Shown piece after piece: positions 1 to 6,500 of a stretch of 64,000 nt of DNA. Origin of the DNA: Rhodospirillaceae bacterium (GTDB taxonomy: Bacteria > Pseudomonadota > Alphaproteobacteria > GCA-2731375); the NCBI GenBank assembly GCA_018701215.1, contig JABIWH010000011.1:120853-184852 (forward strand), read 5' to 3'. Every line of letters starts with the position of its first letter. Positions within the stretch are counted from its first letter, which is position 1. The notes below the pieces were generated by a model. It saw only the letters and a list, made by a program, of their open reading frames with translations. It did not search any database and was not told the origin of the DNA. The translations under genes and the position numbers were made by a program.

Positions 1-817
1 CCACGCCGGCATCCACAATGACCGGCACCTTGGCGTTTTCGATAATGACCCGGATATTGACCGGGTTCTGCACGCCCAGGCCGGAACCGATCGGTGCCCC
101 AAGCGGCATGATGGCGCAACAGCCGATCTCCTCCAATACCCGGGCCTGGATCGGATCATCGGAGCAGTAGACCATCACCTCGAATCCCTCCTTGATCAAC
201 AATTCCGCCGCACGGATCGTTTCGGGCATGTTTGGATACAGGGTTTGTTGATCACCCAGTACTTCCAGCTTAACCAGATCCCAACCGCCGGCTTCCCGCG
301 CCAGGCGCAGGGTGCGGACCGCGTCTTCGCCGGTGAAACAGCCCGCCGTGTTGGGCAGGTAGAGGTATTTCTTGGGATCGATATGATCCACCAGCATTTC
401 CTTGTCCGGGTCCGTGACGTTGACCCGGCGCACGGCGACAGTGACGATCTCGGCGCCGGCGGCCTCTACCGCACGGCGGTTTTCGTCGTAGGATTTGTAC
501 TTGCCAGTGCCCACGATCAGGCGCGATTTCAGCTTCCGCCCCGCGACCATCCAGCCGTCATCGACCGAATCGTCAACCCCGTCGCCCGCAGCGTCGCCCC
601 CATCATCACCTGTGGCATCACCACCGCCGATGAAATGTACGATTTCCAAGCGGTCACCGTCCGAGACCATGGTCTGTTCGTACGCGGAGCGGGGCACGAT
701 TTCCAGGTTATGCTCCAACGCGATCTTGCGCGCGTCCAACCCTAGGTCGGCCAGCAACGCGGCGACGGTCAGAGAGGCGGGAATTTCCCGATTTTCGCCA
801 TTAATAACAACGCGCAT
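1..817 (-). CDS. thiSG: ThiS-ThiG fusion: sulfur carrier plus thiazole synthase (partial)
   Basis: Reading from an ATG at 817 gives 272 residues running off the left edge. Residues 1-66 are ThiS-like (starts MRVVINGENREIP) and end in HFIGGG, the Gly-Gly whose thiocarboxylate carries sulfur. An Asp/Gly-rich linker (about 67-88) joins it to ThiG, recognised by SRLIVGTGKY, the Schiff-base lysine K183 in DLVKLEVL, and GAPIGSG. ThiG condenses deoxyxylulose phosphate, dehydroglycine and ThiS thiocarboxylate into the thiazole phosphate of thiamin, in the cytosol. ThiS-ThiG fusions are known. The frame was checked codon by codon through the linker and has no break. The TIM-barrel C-terminus lies outside the window. 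Confidence 0.93.
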   Translation of the reverse strand, partial: MRVVINGENREIPASLTVAALLADLGLDARKIALEHNLEIVPRSAYEQTMVSDGDRLEIVHFIGGGDATGDDGGDAAGDGVDDSVDDGWMVAGRKLKSRLIVGTGKYKSYDENRRAVEAAGAEIVTVAVRRVNVTDPDKEMLVDHIDPKKYLYLPNTAGCFTGEDAVRTLRLAREAGGWDLVKLEVLGDQQTLYPNMPETIRAAELLIKEGFEVMVYCSDDPIQARVLEEIGCCAIMPLGAPIGSGLGVQNPVNIRVIIENAKVPVIVDAGV

Positions 818-854
818 TGAGCGTTCCTTGCTTGATAGATTTGCTTGTTAATCG

Positions 855-874
855 CAAATTGAACATTCAATTTG
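855..874. promoter_or_regulatory. Operator-like palindrome upstream of thiSG
   Basis: CAAATTG at 855-861 and CAATTTG at 868-874 form a perfect 7-bp inverted repeat around 6 nt. It lies about 40 nt upstream of the thiSG ATG, in an AT-rich stretch. The position suits a transcription-factor site over the promoter. No known regulator is recognised. Confidence 0.35.
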
Positions 875-916
875 GATTATGGGGAGGAAGCACGAAGCTT
901 TCAACCAGGGCTCACG

Positions 917-998
917 AAAAAGCCGCCGCCTTGGTGATATTTGTGCCTTTGCTCACTGGCTTCCCTACCCGTTAGCGTGGGAGTATAAGGGTGGCGGT
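917..998 (-). promoter_or_regulatory. Structured leader with attenuator-like stem before thiSG
   Basis: On the minus strand a 5' arm (998 to 987) pairs with a 3' arm (932 to 922). There are about nine pairs, interrupted by one small internal loop. The stem closes on TTTTT (921 to 917). About 54 nt between the arms could fold further. This resembles an attenuator or riboswitch expression platform about 100 nt upstream of thiSG. I looked for TPP-riboswitch landmarks (CTGAGA and the ACCTGATC box) and did not find them. Confidence 0.35.
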
Positions 999-1021
999 CT
1001 CCTTGTCATTGGTGAATTTTC

Positions 1022-1459
1022 ATGCCCGCAAAAATACTGGTCCTCAACGGCCCCAATCTGAACATGCTGGGCACCCGCGAGCCGTCGGTTTATGGCCACG
1101 AAACCCTGGCCGATGTGAACGCCCTGATCCAGGCACGGGCGGCGGAACTTGGTGTCAGCGTCGATTGCCGGCAAAGCAATAGCGAAGGCGAGTTGGTAAC
1201 CTGGATTCAACAAGCCAGGGGTGAGTGTACGGCGATGATCATCAATGCCGGGGCCTATTCCCACACTTCGATCGCCATTCCCGACGCCCTGCGTGCCGCC
1301 GAACTGCCGGTATACGAGGTACATCTGTCGAATATCTACCAGCGGGAAAGCTTCCGCCATCACTCTTACATCTCCGCCGTCGCCATCGCCGTACTTTGCG
1401 GCCTGGGACCCGATGGTTATTTATATGCCCTGACAGCGGCGGCAAAAGCCGCTGATTAG
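1022..1459 (+). CDS. aroQ: 3-dehydroquinate dehydratase, type II
   Basis: This is a 145-residue type II dehydroquinase, the normal family length. It catalyses the third shikimate-pathway step, 3-dehydroquinate to 3-dehydroshikimate, as a cytosolic dodecamer. Visible motifs are LNGPNLNMLGTREP at 8-21, the catalytic loop tyrosine Y24, INAGAYSHTS (74-83) and EVHLSNIY with general acid H101, then RESFRHHSY. Only 21 bp separate it from accB, so the aroQ-accB-accC operon usual in Alphaproteobacteria is likely. The ribosome binding site before ATG 1022 is weak. Confidence 0.97.
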   Translation: MPAKILVLNGPNLNMLGTREPSVYGHETLADVNALIQARAAELGVSVDCRQSNSEGELVTWIQQARGECTAMIINAGAYSHTSIAIPDALRAAELPVYEVHLSNIYQRESFRHHSYISAVAIAVLCGLGPDGYLYALTAAAKAAD

Positions 1460-1480
1460 TGCGAAAAAAGGCAAATTAGC

Positions 1481-1948
1481 ATGACGAAAACAGAGGTCGA
1501 TAAAGACCTGATCCGCGAACTGGCCGCCTTGATGGAGGAGACCGGATTAAGCGAGATCGAGATTGAGAACGATGACGACCGCATGCGCCTGGTCCGCGCC
1601 GGGACGGCACCGGCGGCCACGGTCGCCATTCCCGCCGCCGCTGCCGCCGCAGCCGCCCCAACGCCCGCCGCTGCCGCCGCGCCAGCCGCAGGGGAAGGTG
1701 ATTTGTCGGGCCATCCGGGCGCCGTTGTCTCGCCCATTGTGGGCACCGCCTATAATGCGCCCTCGCCCGATGATGCGCCCTTTGTGCAGATCGGCGATAA
1801 AGTCACCGCTGGCCAAACCATCTTGGTCATAGAGGCCATGAAAACCTTCAACGAGATCCCCTCGCCCCACGGCGGCACCGTGCGCCAGATCCTGTTCGAG
1901 AACGCCTCGCCCATCGAATACGGCGATGTTCTGATGATTATTGACTGA
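1481..1948 (+). CDS. accB: Biotin carboxyl carrier protein of acetyl-CoA carboxylase
   Basis: The 155-residue BCCP carries biotin between the AccC and AccAD active sites to make malonyl-CoA for fatty-acid synthesis. The biotin acceptor is K121 in VIEAMKTFNEI. The N-terminal third is an acidic helix; residues 42-70 are an Ala/Pro-rich flexible linker, typical of mobile biotinyl domains. It is followed immediately by accC. The BirA that would biotinylate it is also in this window (60529-61302). Confidence 0.97.
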   Translation: MTKTEVDKDLIRELAALMEETGLSEIEIENDDDRMRLVRAGTAPAATVAIPAAAAAAAAPTPAAAAAPAAGEGDLSGHPGAVVSPIVGTAYNAPSPDDAPFVQIGDKVTAGQTILVIEAMKTFNEIPSPHGGTVRQILFENASPIEYGDVLMIID

Positions 1949-1955
1949 CGGCATC

Positions 1956-3299
1956 ATGTTCGAAAAGGTTCTTATCGCCAATCGCGGGGAAATCGCCCTT
2001 CGCCTGCACCGGGCCTGCCGGGAAATGGGCATCCGCACCGTGGCGGTGCATTCCACCGCCGACACTGACGCCATGCACGTACGTCTGGCCGATGAAAGCG
2101 TCTGTATCGGGCCACCGCCGGCAATGGAAAGCTATCTCAACATGCCGTCGATTTTAGCGGCCGCCGAGATTACCGGCAGCGAAGGCATTCACCCCGGCTA
2201 TGGCTTCCTCTCCGAGAACGCGGATTTCGCCAATATTGTCGAGGAACACGGCTATACTTTCATCGGCCCCAGTGCCGAGCATATCCGCACCATGGGCGAT
2301 AAAATAACGGCAAAACAAACGGTTAGGGAACTAGGGATCCCGGTCGTACCAGGTAGTGATGGCGCTGTGAATGATGCCGACGAGGCCCGGGCCCTGGCCG
2401 ATGACATCGGCTATCCGGTATTGATCAAGGCCGCCTCGGGTGGTGGAGGCCGGGGCATGAAACTGGTCCGCCAGGCTGCTGAATTCGAGACCGCCCTGGC
2501 GGCCGCGAAGACAGAAAGCAAGGCTGCCTTCAACGACGATGCGGTCTATATCGAAAAGTATCTCGAACGGCCCCGCCATATCGAGGTTCAAGTGATCGGC
2601 GATGGCACGGGCAAGGTGGTGCATTTGGGCGAGCGGGATTGCTCGTTACAGCGCAATAATCAAAAAGTTCTGGAGGAGGCGCCTTCTCCGGCCCTGAACG
2701 ATGCCGCCCGCAAGAAGATCGGCCAGACCGTGGTCGATGCCCTGTCCAGGATCAATTACACCTCGTTGGGAACCGTGGAGTTCCTGTATGAGGATGGTGA
2801 ATTCTATTTCATTGAAATGAACACCCGCCTACAGGTGGAGCATCCAATTACCGAGGCCATTACCGGCATCGATTTGGTGCGCGAACAGATCCGCATCGCC
2901 GCCGGCGCGCCGTTATCCTTTTCCCAGGAAGATATCCGCTTTTCCGGCCATGCCATCGAATGCCGGGTCAACGCCGAGCACCCCACGACATTTGTCCCCT
3001 CGCCCGGCATTGTTGGTGATTTCCATGCCCCGGGCGGTTTGGGCGTGCGGGTAGACTCGGCACTTTACGCCGGCTACCGCATCCCCCCCAATTATGACAG
3101 CCTGATCGCCAAGCTGGTCGTGCATGGCAGCAACCGCAACGATTGCCTGATGCGCCTGAACCGCGCCCTGGGCGAATTCGTCGTCGGCGGTATCGAGGTC
3201 AATATCCCCCTGCATGAACAGATGATCCAGCAACAGGACTTCATCGACGGCGACTATCATATCCATTGGCTGGAAGAATTTCTCGGCCGCCATAACTGA
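1956..3299 (+). CDS. accC: Acetyl-CoA carboxylase biotin carboxylase subunit
   Basis: The protein has 447 residues from ATG 1956 (MFEKVLIANRGEIA), the usual AccC start and length. A TTG at 1941 overlapping accB is less likely. It carboxylates biotin on AccB with ATP and bicarbonate. ATP-grasp features are IGYPVLIKA (K158), SGGGGRGM (161-168), HIEVQVIGD (208-216), LGERDCSLQRNNQK, and the metal/catalytic segment FIEMNTRLQVEHP with E287 and R291. It sits 7 bp after accB and is presumably translationally coupled to it. Confidence 0.97.
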   Translation: MFEKVLIANRGEIALRLHRACREMGIRTVAVHSTADTDAMHVRLADESVCIGPPPAMESYLNMPSILAAAEITGSEGIHPGYGFLSENADFANIVEEHGYTFIGPSAEHIRTMGDKITAKQTVRELGIPVVPGSDGAVNDADEARALADDIGYPVLIKAASGGGGRGMKLVRQAAEFETALAAAKTESKAAFNDDAVYIEKYLERPRHIEVQVIGDGTGKVVHLGERDCSLQRNNQKVLEEAPSPALNDAARKKIGQTVVDALSRINYTSLGTVEFLYEDGEFYFIEMNTRLQVEHPITEAITGIDLVREQIRIAAGAPLSFSQEDIRFSGHAIECRVNAEHPTTFVPSPGIVGDFHAPGGLGVRVDSALYAGYRIPPNYDSLIAKLVVHGSNRNDCLMRLNRALGEFVVGGIEVNIPLHEQMIQQQDFIDGDYHIHWLEEFLGRHN

Positions 3300-3324
3300 T
3301 CGTAAACAATAGGGAATTGTCATC

Positions 3325-4143
3325 ATGAGCGAGGCTTATACGGACGCCACCTTCAGCATCGATGACAATGGCATCGCCCTGTTCACCATGAACCGGCCCG
3401 ATATTCTGAATGCCCTGACGGACGAGTTGAAAGCCGATTACGTGCGAATGCTGGATACGGTGCAGGGCAACGACGACGTCAAGGTGCTGATTATCGCCGG
3501 CAATGGCCGTGCCTTTAGCGCCGGTGGCAACGTTAAGGCCATGGGTGACCCAAAACGGGCGCAGCCGGTTAATGGCCGTAGCCGGCTTTTGAAGCTGCAT
3601 GATTGGTTCGAACGCCTGCACAATCTTGATTGTCCGGTAATCGCCGCCGTGGATGGCATGGCCTATGGCGGCGGCTTTGCCCTTGCCCTGCAGGCTGATT
3701 TCATTCTTGCCAGCGAGCGGACCAAATTTTGCTCGGTCTTTGGCCGCATTGGGCTGGTGCCGGACATGGCCGTGTTCTATGCCCTGCCCCGCGCCGTGGG
3801 CATGCAAAACGCCAAGGACTTGATGTTCACGGCGCGCTCCATCGACGTGGCGGAAGCCGACGCCATGGACCTGGTTTATGCCATTCACCCCGAGGCCGAA
3901 TTGCTGGCCGCCGCCCACGCCCTGGCGACCCGTCTGGCGCAAGGTTCGAAACATGCCATCGGGGTGACGAAGAAGATCGTCAACCGCAGCTTCCAATCCG
4001 ACTATTCGACCATGGCGCAGATGGAAGCGGACGGCCAGGCCATCATGGCCACCACGGATTTCCACAAGGAAGCGGTACGCCGCTTTCAAGGCAAGGAAAC
4101 ACCGTTGTACAACTGGGACGCCATGGACAAGGCGCAGGATTAG
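3325..4143 (+). CDS. Enoyl-CoA hydratase/isomerase (crotonase family, PaaG-like active site)
   Basis: This 272-residue crotonase-fold protein has the oxyanion-hole segments AGNGRAFSAGGNVKAM and DGMAYGGGFALAL. In place of the two hydratase glutamates it has FGRIGLVPDM. The single Asp after VP is the pattern of PaaG-type isomerases rather than true 2-enoyl-CoA hydratases, so isomerase activity on an unsaturated acyl-CoA is the better guess. It lies 25 bp after accC with an AGGGA ribosome site and 33 bp before aat, so it appears inserted into the usual accC-aat order. Substrate unknown. Confidence 0.85.
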   Translation: MSEAYTDATFSIDDNGIALFTMNRPDILNALTDELKADYVRMLDTVQGNDDVKVLIIAGNGRAFSAGGNVKAMGDPKRAQPVNGRSRLLKLHDWFERLHNLDCPVIAAVDGMAYGGGFALALQADFILASERTKFCSVFGRIGLVPDMAVFYALPRAVGMQNAKDLMFTARSIDVAEADAMDLVYAIHPEAELLAAAHALATRLAQGSKHAIGVTKKIVNRSFQSDYSTMAQMEADGQAIMATTDFHKEAVRRFQGKETPLYNWDAMDKAQD

Positions 4144-4176
4144 CCTTTCCGCAAAGCGCCTCGCGGTGTTCTAACG

Positions 4177-4824
4177 ATGCAGATTACCCCCGATATCGTA
4201 CTGAAGGCCTATGCGACCGGGATTTTTCCCATGTCGGAAGGGCGGGACGAGCCGGAGATGTTCTGGGTCGATCCGGAAAAGCGGGGAATTTTACCCCTGG
4301 ATGAGTTTCATTTATCCCGCCGCCTACGCCGAACCGTACGCCAGTCACCTTTCACGATTCGTATCGATAGTGCCTTTGAACAGGTCATGATCGCCTGCGC
4401 CGCACCGGCATCCGGACGCTGGACAACTTGGATTAACAACGAGATACAAGAACTTTTTACGACACTGCATCATCGCGGTTTCGCCCACAGCGTTGAAGCC
4501 TGGGAGGGCGAGGAACTGGTCGGCGGCCTTTATGGTATTGCGTTGGGCGCGGCGTTTTTTGGTGAAAGCATGTTCAGCCGACGGACCGATGCCTCGAAAA
4601 TCGTCCTGGTGCATCTGGTGGCGCGGTTACAGGCGGCATCTTTCGTTTTGCTGGATACGCAATTCATCACCGATCATTTGCGCCAGTTTGGCGCCGTCGA
4701 AATCAGCCGGGCCGAATATCATTCCCGGCTGTCCCTTGCCCTGTCTGAATATTCCGACTTCAGCCTGTCAGGCAGGTCGCTATCCTCGGCGGCGGTGCTG
4801 CAATCGATCACCCAGACATCATAG
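4177..4824 (+). CDS. aat: Leucyl/phenylalanyl-tRNA--protein transferase
   Basis: The 215-residue protein adds Leu or Phe from aminoacyl-tRNA to N-terminal Arg/Lys of proteins, marking them for ClpS/ClpAP under the N-end rule. Recognised by YATGIFPMSEGRDEPEMFW, the DPEKRGILPLDEFHLSRRL segment, WTTWI, GLYGIALGAAFFGESMF and LLDTQF. Its last 106 bp overlap the convergent DUF2155 gene, so both C-termini are encoded on opposite strands of the same DNA. The aat/DUF2155/NDUFA12 neighbourhood is common in Alphaproteobacteria. Confidence 0.95.
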   Translation: MQITPDIVLKAYATGIFPMSEGRDEPEMFWVDPEKRGILPLDEFHLSRRLRRTVRQSPFTIRIDSAFEQVMIACAAPASGRWTTWINNEIQELFTTLHHRGFAHSVEAWEGEELVGGLYGIALGAAFFGESMFSRRTDASKIVLVHLVARLQAASFVLLDTQFITDHLRQFGAVEISRAEYHSRLSLALSEYSDFSLSGRSLSSAAVLQSITQTS

Positions 4825-5174
4825 ACCGGGTGTTCCAGTGCCGAGAGTGCGGGCGACGAAGCGAACATCCATCCCGAAAACAGCGGCAAGCGCCCCTTTT
4901 CGCCCGGCCGTTCTTCATCAATTTCCAAAAATACGGCAACCTCCGGGGTTTCCTCCGGCGGCCGCTTGCGGCAGGTCTGGGCCCGAATACGCAGGGTGCC
5001 AAAACGCACTTCCTCGCCCAGCGGTGCCGAGAAGGTCGTAATCCGTGCCGTGATCTTGTCCAGGCCGCGCAAAAGCACGCCGGTCGCCGCCGCGCGCTGC
5101 GCCCAGGTTGGATTGGACTGTAGTGTCAGGAATGCAAAGACACAGACCAGCGCGGCGATCGCCGTTGTTTTCAT
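4719..5174 (-). CDS. DUF2155 family exported protein
   Basis: A 151-residue protein starts with a signal peptide (MKTTAIAALVCVFAFLTLQS, cleavage near ANPTWA-Q/R at about 25). The DUF2155 core reads ATGVLLRGLDKITARITTF, CRKRPPEETPE and LFSGWMFASSPALSALEHP, followed by YDVWVIDC. Its function is not established; it is usually encoded beside mlaD and NDUFA12 genes, suggesting an envelope role. The tail after VIDC is rich in Asp, Ser and Arg and overlaps the 3' end of aat. The start lies 11 bp after the mlaD stop, so the two are probably co-transcribed. Confidence 0.9.
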   Translation of the reverse strand: MKTTAIAALVCVFAFLTLQSNPTWAQRAAATGVLLRGLDKITARITTFSAPLGEEVRFGTLRIRAQTCRKRPPEETPEVAVFLEIDEERPGEKGRLPLFSGWMFASSPALSALEHPVYDVWVIDCSTAAEDSDLPDRLKSEYSDRARDSRE

Positions 5175-5185
5175 GACAGCCGGCG

Positions 5186-5644
5186 TTATTGCGCCGGCTT
5201 GCCGCCGCCGCCGCTGTAGATCGCCTTGCCGATCAATTCGGTCAGATCCACCGCGCCTTGGGTAAAGCGGATTTCATCGCCGGCTTCCAAGTAATCTTCC
5301 GAGCCGCCGGGATCAATGGAAAGATATTTTCCGCCCAAAAGTCCGTCGGAGGCGATTTTGATGGCCGAATCGTCAGGCAGTTTGACATTCGTCGCCAAGG
5401 ACAACTGAAGCACGGCAAGATATTCTTTCGTATCCAGGCTTTCGTCCGTGACCGTGCCGACCTTAATTCCCGCCAGCATGACGTCACTGCCGACCTTGAC
5501 CCCATCAACCTTGTCGAATTTTGCGGTCAGGGAATAACCCTGCACCGCGCCCACATCCGCCTTTTCATAGGAAAAATAGAGGAAAAAGCCGGCGACCACG
5601 AGTACCACCGCGCCGATCAGGGTTTCCACCACATTACCGCTCAT
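5186..5644 (-). CDS. mlaD: MCE-domain phospholipid transport protein MlaD
   Basis: This 152-residue, inner-membrane-anchored MCE protein has one transmembrane helix at about 6-25. The MCE domain follows (SLTAKFDKVDGVKVGSDVML, GIKVGTV, then DGLLGGKYLSIDPGG). In the Mla system a MlaD hexamer sits on the MlaFEB ABC transporter and passes phospholipid to or from periplasmic MlaC. No mlaE or mlaF is nearby; a MlaC homologue is encoded at 52207-53004, so the system is split over the genome. Length is normal. Confidence 0.92.
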   Translation of the reverse strand: MSGNVVETLIGAVVLVVAGFFLYFSYEKADVGAVQGYSLTAKFDKVDGVKVGSDVMLAGIKVGTVTDESLDTKEYLAVLQLSLATNVKLPDDSAIKIASDGLLGGKYLSIDPGGSEDYLEAGDEIRFTQGAVDLTELIGKAIYSGGGGKPAQ

Positions 5645-5733
5645 TACCCTTGCCCTTCCGCCATGACTGAGATCACTGAATTATTCCGCGGGCCATAAAC
5701 TTGGTCGAATCGTCGTAGGCTTCAATTATAGCC

Positions 5734-6081
5734 TTATTCCGGTGTCCAAGCCTGGTAATCGCCGCCGCTCTTCTGCCTTTCCTGGTCCGACAAAACGCTG
5801 CCGCCCGGTCGATAGGCCCCGGAGGTGCCAGTCTGGTTGGCCAAATGCGGCTTTTCCCACGGAATTTCAGGCCGCGCACCCAGGGGCGGTTCCTCGCAGG
5901 TATGGTGCAGCCAGGCATGCCATTCCGCCGGCACCTTGGAGGCCTCGGGACTGCCCTCATAGATCACCCAGCGCCGATTCCCGCCAGACTTCTCCGTGAA
6001 ATAGCGGTTGCCGAAGCTGTCCTTGCCGACTTCCGCGCCCTTCCACCAGGTCATCAATCGTGTGCCAACAGTCGCGCCCAT
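5734..6081 (-). CDS. NADH:ubiquinone oxidoreductase accessory subunit, NDUFA12 family
   Basis: A 115-residue homologue of the mitochondrial complex I accessory subunit NDUFA12/B17.2. The family hallmark is the aromatic/basic pattern TWWKGAEVGKDSFGNRYF, followed by RRWVIYEG and PAEWHAWLHH. This subunit is found in alphaproteobacterial and mitochondrial complex I, where it caps the junction of the matrix and membrane arms. Core complex I genes nuoM and nuoN lie at the other end of the window. An 89-bp gap with no obvious signal separates it from mlaD. Confidence 0.93.
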   Translation of the reverse strand: MGATVGTRLMTWWKGAEVGKDSFGNRYFTEKSGGNRRWVIYEGSPEASKVPAEWHAWLHHTCEEPPLGARPEIPWEKPHLANQTGTSGAYRPGGSVLSDQERQKSGGDYQAWTPE

Positions 6082-6165
6082 AACTTACCACCTAAATCTC
6101 ACACCAATCCGCGCCGGACTATTGCATTGCCGGGGCGTCGGGTCCAGTACCATTCAGCCTGTAAG

Positions 6166-6174
6166 TTATCCACA
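6166..6174 (+). promoter_or_regulatory. DnaA box 1 (perfect TTATCCACA)
   Basis: A 9-of-9 match to the high-affinity DnaA box, 335 bp upstream of the nrdJ start. It has the same orientation as box 2, 191 bp away. Confidence 0.6.
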
Positions 6175-6356
6175 GGTGCTAGATCTTGGGTACATTTCAG
6201 CGGCAAACACTAAAAACAGTTGCCGTAATCACCAGATACTGATTACCATATGATCGAGTCGGCGCCCGCAAATCAGCTTGTTAACGAATTGATTTTGCTT
6301 GCGAATGAAGCCAGAGACGGCGTTTACGCCACATCGGACCGCGGCCCGGCAAATAT

Positions 6357-6365
6357 TTATCCACA
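6357..6365 (+). promoter_or_regulatory. DnaA box 2 (perfect TTATCCACA)
   Basis: A second 9-of-9 match, 15 bp upstream of the putative nrdJ -35 hexamer. DnaA control of class I nrdAB is known in Escherichia coli; here it would act on a class II gene. Confidence 0.65.
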
Positions 6366-6394
6366 ACCACTTTAACCGCTTGACCCTGGTTGCA

Positions 6395-6410
6395 CCGCTA
6401 TATATGGTGT
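6395..6410 (-). promoter_or_regulatory. NrdR box A
   Basis: The reverse complement ACACCATATATAGCGG agrees with the NrdR palindrome acaCwAtATaTwGtgt at about 12-13 of 16 positions. It overlaps the likely -10 region, as expected for the repressor NrdR. Confidence 0.65.
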
Positions 6411-6425
6411 GCCTCCCGTTGTCGG

Positions 6426-6441
6426 ACACAATATGTACCAT
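6426..6441 (+). promoter_or_regulatory. NrdR box B
   Basis: ACACAATATGTACCAT matches about 12 of 16 NrdR consensus positions, with an intact CAATAT core. It starts exactly 31 bp after box A, three helical turns, the pair spacing typical of NrdR sites. Confidence 0.6.
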
Positions 6442-6500
6442 TTTCATTAAGGGTTCTCGGCGGGACCAACAAACCAAAAAATGAGGGGCAAGAGGGGCAG

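Larger units (their letters stand above)
6082..6500. other. 419-bp control region between NDUFA12 and nrdJ
   Basis: No protein-coding gene is supported here. It is more AT-rich than its neighbours. It holds two perfect DnaA boxes, two NrdR-like boxes, a GTAATCA/TGATTAC inverted repeat (6225-6231/6240-6246) and one GANTC site (6256-6260). A TTGACC -35-like hexamer at 6380-6385 is followed by TATATG/TATGGT at 6401-6408. It appears to be an extended regulatory region of nrdJ. Confidence 0.7.

Noticed and set aside
917..998. Cobalamin or TPP riboswitch in the thiSG leader, because of a GGGAAGCC...GTG stretch
   Set aside because: The order of elements does not fit a B12 riboswitch (no downstream GCCACTG-type box in place), and the TPP core motifs are missing. 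Kept only as an unassigned structured leader.
3241..4089. 282-residue minus-strand frame over the first crotonase
   Set aside because: Shadow frame; the plus-strand crotonase is conserved and operonic.
6082..6500. Chromosomal replication origin, suggested by two perfect DnaA boxes in an AT-richer gap
   Set aside because: Only two boxes, no clear AT-rich unwinding element with clustered boxes, and origin-linked genes (dnaA, dnaN, hemE, parAB) are absent. The boxes with adjacent NrdR sites fit nrdJ regulation better.
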